Assembly (NCBI GenBank): GCA_020354085.1
Contig: CP070641.1
Location: 225,234 to 235,090, forward strand
From: Pseudomonadota bacterium
GTDB lineage: Bacteria > Pseudomonadota > Gammaproteobacteria > Acidiferrobacterales > Sulfurifustaceae
Direction of reading: 5' to 3'
DNA length: 9,857 bases
Positions 7,401 through 9,857 of this stretch are shown piece after piece. Under the pieces are notes generated by a model. The model had not been told where the DNA came from and did not search any database. It saw nothing but the letters and a program-made list of their open reading frames with translations. A program made the position numbers and the translations under genes. Position 1 is the stretch's first letter, and every line of letters starts with the position of its first letter.

Positions 7401-8025
7401 GAACGAGGGCTGTCTCAAGCCGCTCGACATCACCGTGCCGGAAGGTTGCTTGCTGAATCCGAAACCACCGGCCGCCGTGGTGGCGGGCAATGTCGAGACC
7501 TCGCAGCTGATTGTCGATGCCCTCTACGGCGCGCTTGGCGTGATGGCGGCGTCGCAAGGCACCATGAACAACCTCACTTTCGGCAACGACCGCCATCAAT
7601 ACTACGAAACCATCTGCGGCGGCTCGGGTGCCGGCCCTGATTACGATGGCACCAGCGCGGTGCACACGCACATGACCAACTCGCGCCTGACTGATCCGGA
7701 GGTGCTCGAGCTGCGCTACCCGGTACTGGTCGAGGAGTTCGCTATCCGTCACGGCAGCGGCGGGTCCGGCAGGCACCGCGGCGGCGATGGCGTCATTCGC
7801 AAGATTCGCTTTCGCGAACCGATGCAACTTGCCGTGTTGTCTGGTCGCCGCGCGGTGTCGCCGTTCGGGCTGCGAGATGGTGAGGACGGTGCGCCCGGTG
7901 CCAATCGAATCGAACGTGTCGACGGCACCGTCGAGCGGTTATCCGGTTGTGCGGAGCTGAGTGTGCAGGCCGGTGACGGTGCCGTTATCGAGACGCCCGG
8001 TGGCGGCGGTTACGGCAGGCCCTGA
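4414..8025 (+). CDS. oplAH: 5-oxoprolinase (ATP-hydrolysing), fused hydantoinase A/B protein
   Basis: Probably the cytosolic enzyme that opens 5-oxoproline (pyroglutamate) to glutamate at the cost of ATP, a step of the gamma-glutamyl/glutathione cycle. The 1203 residues combine both subunits that hydantoinase-type enzymes often encode separately. The HyuA part contains the N-terminal nucleotide-fold motif WIDRGGTFTDIVAR (9–22), MGTTVATNALLER (about 71–83), the second phosphate loop GFDMGGTSTD (282–291) and GGAAGQHAC in an actin/ASKHA-like fold. A linker near 640–690 leads to the HyuB part, starting about residue 695 with RLEIFNNLF, then QGGTHLPDITVITPVF (786–801), GHHADIGGITPGSMPP (816–831), the THMTNSRLTDPE block (near 1085–1096) and the usual glycine-rich end GGGGYGRP. 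No frameshift is seen and both halves look complete. It starts right after a palindrome without a Shine-Dalgarno. Family members also act on hydantoins or other lactams, so the substrate is inferred from the fused architecture and length. Confidence 0.92.
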   Translation: MQSNRWQFWIDRGGTFTDIVARAPDGSLRTHKLLSENPEHYSDAAVAGIRAVLGLANDAPLPLDRIESVRMGTTVATNALLERRGARTALLITRGFRDQLRIGYQNRPKIFARRIELPEMLYERVMEIGERVAADGQVLAPLAEADARLALRELYGEGFRSVAIVFLHAYRYPAHESRVAKLARDMGFSQVSVSHEVSPLIKLVGRGDTTVADAYLSPVLRRYVEQVGAELGGTRLLFMQSNGGLADARFFHGKDAILSGPAGGVVGGVAVAQAAGFERVIGFDMGGTSTDVWHYHGEYERTFDAEVAGVRIRAPMMYIHTVAAGGGSIIRFDGERLRVGPASAGADPGPACYRRGGPLTVTDANVMVGKIDPAFFPQVFGPRGDAPIDAAAVRSAFASLADTMARTSGHMLIPQQVAHGAIEIAVANMANAIRKISISRGYDVSQYALCCFGGAAGQHACLVADALGMREVLIHPHAGVLSAFGMGLAAQRVLHEQAVEQRLSDKLMPELTALAAKLEVAARAELIAQGAAAGRIRCVHQALVRYQGTDAPLPIELGSRAAMVEAFDSAHRARFGFSDSGRALMVEALSVEVIAEAATVAIDRPRTARAAPPPIAETELYTRNAQHDGTGRFPAPVYTRESLTEGEAIRGPALIIEPNSTLVVEPGWQAALRAGNLILTRAVALARRAAVDTDCDPVRLEIFNNLFMSIAEQMGETLAKTAHSVNIKERLDFSCALFDAHGGLVANAPHIPVHLGSMGESVRAIAGNRRHAMRPGDVFMLNAPYQGGTHLPDITVITPVFGEDGRTVIFYVAARGHHADIGGITPGSMPPMSRTMEEEGVAIDDFQLVAGGRFLEKELRALLANGPYPARNPNQNVADLKAQVAATETGAHELKRMVSHYGLATVAAYMQHVQANAEAAVRRVIDRLRDGAFSVSLDDGYLIKVSIAVDRARRTARIDFTGTSKQHPGNFNAPLAITKAAVLYVFRTLVDDDIPLNEGCLKPLDITVPEGCLLNPKPPAAVVAGNVETSQLIVDALYGALGVMAASQGTMNNLTFGNDRHQYYETICGGSGAGPDYDGTSAVHTHMTNSRLTDPEVLELRYPVLVEEFAIRHGSGGSGRHRGGDGVIRKIRFREPMQLAVLSGRRAVSPFGLRDGEDGAPGANRIERVDGTVERLSGCAELSVQAGDGAVIETPGGGGYGRP

Positions 8026-8128
8026 GGGCAACTGTTTCAGAATCGATGCGCTAGATGCGCGTCGTGCCTGATGCAGTCATAAGGAATAGCCGTTTTCGTT
8101 CCGCGAGGTCGTGCGGCATACTCCAGCG

Positions 8129-8833
8129 ATGCATCCAACACAACGCTGGATACAGGTTTGCGCAGTGTGGCTGCTTCCGGTAGTCGCTTCGGCAAGCGAG
8201 AGCTGCAACGATAGGTTTGCACGGCTGAACGGCGACCATGCGCGCCTGATTGGATACACGCCAGCATCGCAGGGATCGGAACGCGCGGGGCTTAAGACGC
8301 TTGAAGCCGCGCTGTTCGAGGCGCTGGCGCAATGCCCGACGATGCCGGAACTTTTCGCGCTAATGGGCGAGGTGCAGCTTTCTTTGGGCCAGCCATCGCT
8401 GGCGGCGGCTTATGGCAACAAGGCAATCAATTTCAATGAGCGCTCTTGGCGCGGGCAGCAACTCGTAGGTAGCGCGTTGGCGCTGATGGGGCAACCGAAG
8501 GAAGGTTTACCGTATCTGGAGCGCGCCGTGGAGCTCGAGCCGGGCAATCCGGGGTTGCGGCTAAATCTGGCGAGTGCCTTGTTGGCCACAAAGAACTACG
8601 AGCGCGTGCTGGAGATCAGCGGCGAGCTCGTCGATTCCAAAGACACAACGGTGGCCGCGACTGCCCGTAATCTGCGCGGCCAGGCCTATCTGCGGCAGGG
8701 TTTGCTAGGCGAAGCTGGCCGTGAATTCGCGCTGGCGGAAAAACTCGGCTTCGATCCCAGGCGCAGGCTCATCGATATTGACGCATTGCAGCGTCGCAAG
8801 TCGGCCGACGGGGTGGCGTCCCCGCTGCCGTAA
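8129..8833 (+). CDS. Secreted TPR-repeat protein of unknown role
   Basis: A 234-residue protein with a Sec-type signal peptide: short basic start MHPTQRW, hydrophobic core IQVCAVWLLPVVA (8–20) and probable cleavage after Ala-Ser-Ala near residue 23, so it is likely periplasmic. There is no lipobox. The rest is helical with tetratricopeptide repeats at about 107–140 (ALALMGQPKEGLPYLERAVE), 141–173 (NLASALLATKNYERVLEIS) and 176–210 (RGQAYLRQGLLGEAGREFAL); a degenerate one may cover 72–105. TPRs form protein-binding solenoids; no catalytic domain is visible, so it is probably a scaffold or adaptor. The mature part has two cysteines (26 and 69), which could pair. The start could also be GTG 8111, six codons earlier; I prefer the ATG because it gives a cleaner signal peptide and because GAGGT (8105–8109) lies too close to that GTG to serve it. 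The partner is unknown. It converges with the HExxH gene 24 bases away. Confidence 0.85.
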   Translation: MHPTQRWIQVCAVWLLPVVASASESCNDRFARLNGDHARLIGYTPASQGSERAGLKTLEAALFEALAQCPTMPELFALMGEVQLSLGQPSLAAAYGNKAINFNERSWRGQQLVGSALALMGQPKEGLPYLERAVELEPGNPGLRLNLASALLATKNYERVLEISGELVDSKDTTVAATARNLRGQAYLRQGLLGEAGREFALAEKLGFDPRRRLIDIDALQRRKSADGVASPLP

Positions 8834-8866
8834 GTGGGAGGGGGCGTTGGCACCGCCTCACGGCAG
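8825..8866. terminator. Dyad between convergent genes, possible shared terminator
   Basis: CTGCCGT (8825–8831) pairs exactly with ACGGCAG (8860–8866), with a second small stem GGCG/CGCC (8843–8846 and 8854–8857) inside. The structure spans the stop codons of both the TPR gene and the convergent gene, the usual place for a bidirectional terminator. There is no T-run on either side, so intrinsic termination is not shown; the dyad may only assist or may be chance. Confidence 0.3.
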
Positions 8867-9857
8867 TATGTCGAACGAGAGCTCCGTGTCGGTGAATAGC
8901 TGCTCGTAGTAGTAGCGATAGCGCTTCACCAAGAGCTCAACCTGTTCCTTCGCCGCGGGGCGCTGTTCCGTTTCGCGCCGGAGATCAGCATCGGAAAACG
9001 ACGCAAGTCCGACGATCCTTGCGGCTTGCAACGCCGCGATTCGCCAGTCTACATAGGCATCGTAGGAGTCAATCCATCGTTCAGCCGTCTGCCGTGCGAA
9101 CGCCATGAGATCTCGAGGCGACATCGCCGCGAGTGTCTCCGGCTTGATCTTGAGAATTTCGCGCGTGGTCTTGAAAGTGCAGTGATCGGGCCTATTGCTT
9201 AATAGGCCCAGCGCACGGACATGCGTGATGTTGCGGGCGTAGGGCGTGATCGCACCATGTGCGCGGATGTGCATGGCGAGAGCGAAAGCGTCGGACGCAC
9301 TTTCGCGCCGGTACTGGTTATACTCCGCGCCGAATTCTTTCCTGACTATTGGCGCACCGCCGACGTAAACCGACGCGAGGCAGTGAAATACCTCGTGGTC
9401 CACGGCGAATTCAACATAATCAACGGTGTTGAGGTAACGAGCGTGCGAAATCTTGCCCGCGACCGCTTTCTCGAGACCAAACATGTCGCGGGTGGTTTCG
9501 AAATCACTGGCGGCGGCATGTTGCCGGTTAAGAGTCACAACGCATAAATTGCCGCGGCCGGTCGCGTTGTCCGCGGGCAATCGAAAAGCAGTGGCCGAAA
9601 TGACGTTCTGACGCAGTACATGGACCAGCCGCGCTAGCGTGGCCTCCATCAGTTCCGGGCGCAGATGCGGCGGATGCTCGTAGTCCAGGGGCGCGGACTC
9701 GGTACCGAGGAAGGCCTTGAGGGCGACCATTTCACCGTGCCACAGCTCACCGCCCTCGAAGTGCACGAAGTGTATTTCGGGGAAGGCCGCGTTATAAGCC
9801 GCGAGCTTGCGCTGAATTAGCTCGCGATAGACATCGGCGGTCTCGCGTTGTCCCGGT
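8858..9857 (-). CDS. Putative HExxH (gluzincin-like) zinc peptidase, partial, unrecognised family
   Basis: The frame stays open to the right window edge, so the true start lies outside. A GTG at 9766 is only an internal candidate: the 30 codons before it (for example DVYRELIQRKLAAYNAAFPE) read as protein. I see 332 residues and do not recognise the family. Numbering from the first full codon, residues about 27–42 are FPEIHFVHFEGGELWH. HEVFH (154–158; bases 9383–9397) matches HExxH, and ESASD in RRESASDAFA (Glu185–Asp189) matches the ExxSD motif that supplies the third zinc ligand in thermolysin-like gluzincins, 27 residues after the second histidine. The C-terminal part is helical and ends in an aromatic-rich run, KRYRYYYEQLF. 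A zinc-dependent hydrolase is therefore inferred; substrate and location cannot be told without the N-terminus. Three sampled 60-base lines each give 34/60 GC, slightly under the lines sampled in the oxoprolinase gene. It converges with the TPR gene. Confidence 0.75.
   Translation of the reverse strand, partial: PGQRETADVYRELIQRKLAAYNAAFPEIHFVHFEGGELWHGEMVALKAFLGTESAPLDYEHPPHLRPELMEATLARLVHVLRQNVISATAFRLPADNATGRGNLCVVTLNRQHAAASDFETTRDMFGLEKAVAGKISHARYLNTVDYVEFAVDHEVFHCLASVYVGGAPIVRKEFGAEYNQYRRESASDAFALAMHIRAHGAITPYARNITHVRALGLLSNRPDHCTFKTTREILKIKPETLAAMSPRDLMAFARQTAERWIDSYDAYVDWRIAALQAARIVGLASFSDADLRRETEQRPAAKEQVELLVKRYRYYYEQLFTDTELSFDILP
9188..9209. repeat. Perfect 9-bp hairpin inside the HExxH gene
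   Basis: GGGCCTATT (9188–9196) and AATAGGCCC (9201–9209) are exact reverse complements around a four-base loop. On the coding strand the element encodes the GLLSNRP segment without breaking the frame. It may be an mRNA structure or a protein-binding site, or simply a chance palindrome. Confidence 0.6.

Noticed and set aside
8026..8128. Promoter, small RNA or small gene in the oxoprolinase–TPR gap
   Set aside because: Contains two ATGCGC copies around TAG but no convincing −35/−10 pair, stem with T-run, or supported reading frame.
9764..9766. GTG at 9766 as the true start of the HExxH gene
   Set aside because: The frame continues upstream to the window edge with protein-like sequence and no stop, so the gene is better treated as truncated by the window.

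Overview
The window is a chromosomal stretch of a GC-rich proteobacterium. The Dcd type (188 residues, the Pseudomonas/Burkholderia form), the E. coli-type MetG with one four-cysteine zinc knuckle, and the divergent metG–mrp pair all point to Beta- or Gammaproteobacteria. The Dcd wording reads closest to betaproteobacterial homologues as I remember them; this is inference, not a search result. I see no tRNA, rRNA, insertion sequence, phage gene or CRISPR array.

Layout. Bases 1–1542 (minus) hold the first 514 codons of metG, open at the left edge. A 157-base divergent spacer (1543–1699) separates it from mrp/apbC (1700–2791, plus), a Fe–S cluster carrier ATPase. An inverted array of about seven-base units (2797–2863) fills the gap to dcd (2871–3437, plus), a dCTP deaminase. 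Facing dcd, and sharing the four bases CTAG with its stop, is a membrane diguanylate cyclase (3434–4375, minus). A 38-base AT-rich divergent spacer with two small palindromes leads into a 1203-residue fused hydantoinase A/B protein, most likely ATP-dependent 5-oxoprolinase (4414–8025, plus). A 103-base gap without a clear signal precedes a secreted TPR-repeat protein (8129–8833, plus). It converges with a gene open at the right edge (8858–9857, minus) that encodes an unrecognised protein with an HEVFH motif and a downstream ExxSD motif, the signature of a gluzincin-type zinc peptidase.

How the genes fit together. The left part is housekeeping: translation, Fe–S maturation and dUMP/dTTP supply. 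The diguanylate cyclase adds c-di-GMP signalling, and the oxoprolinase returns 5-oxoproline to glutamate. The right end holds the least understood material. I find no evidence for a multi-gene novel system. The best candidates for a second look are the HExxH protein, the heptad array before dcd, and the cyclase's four-helix input module.
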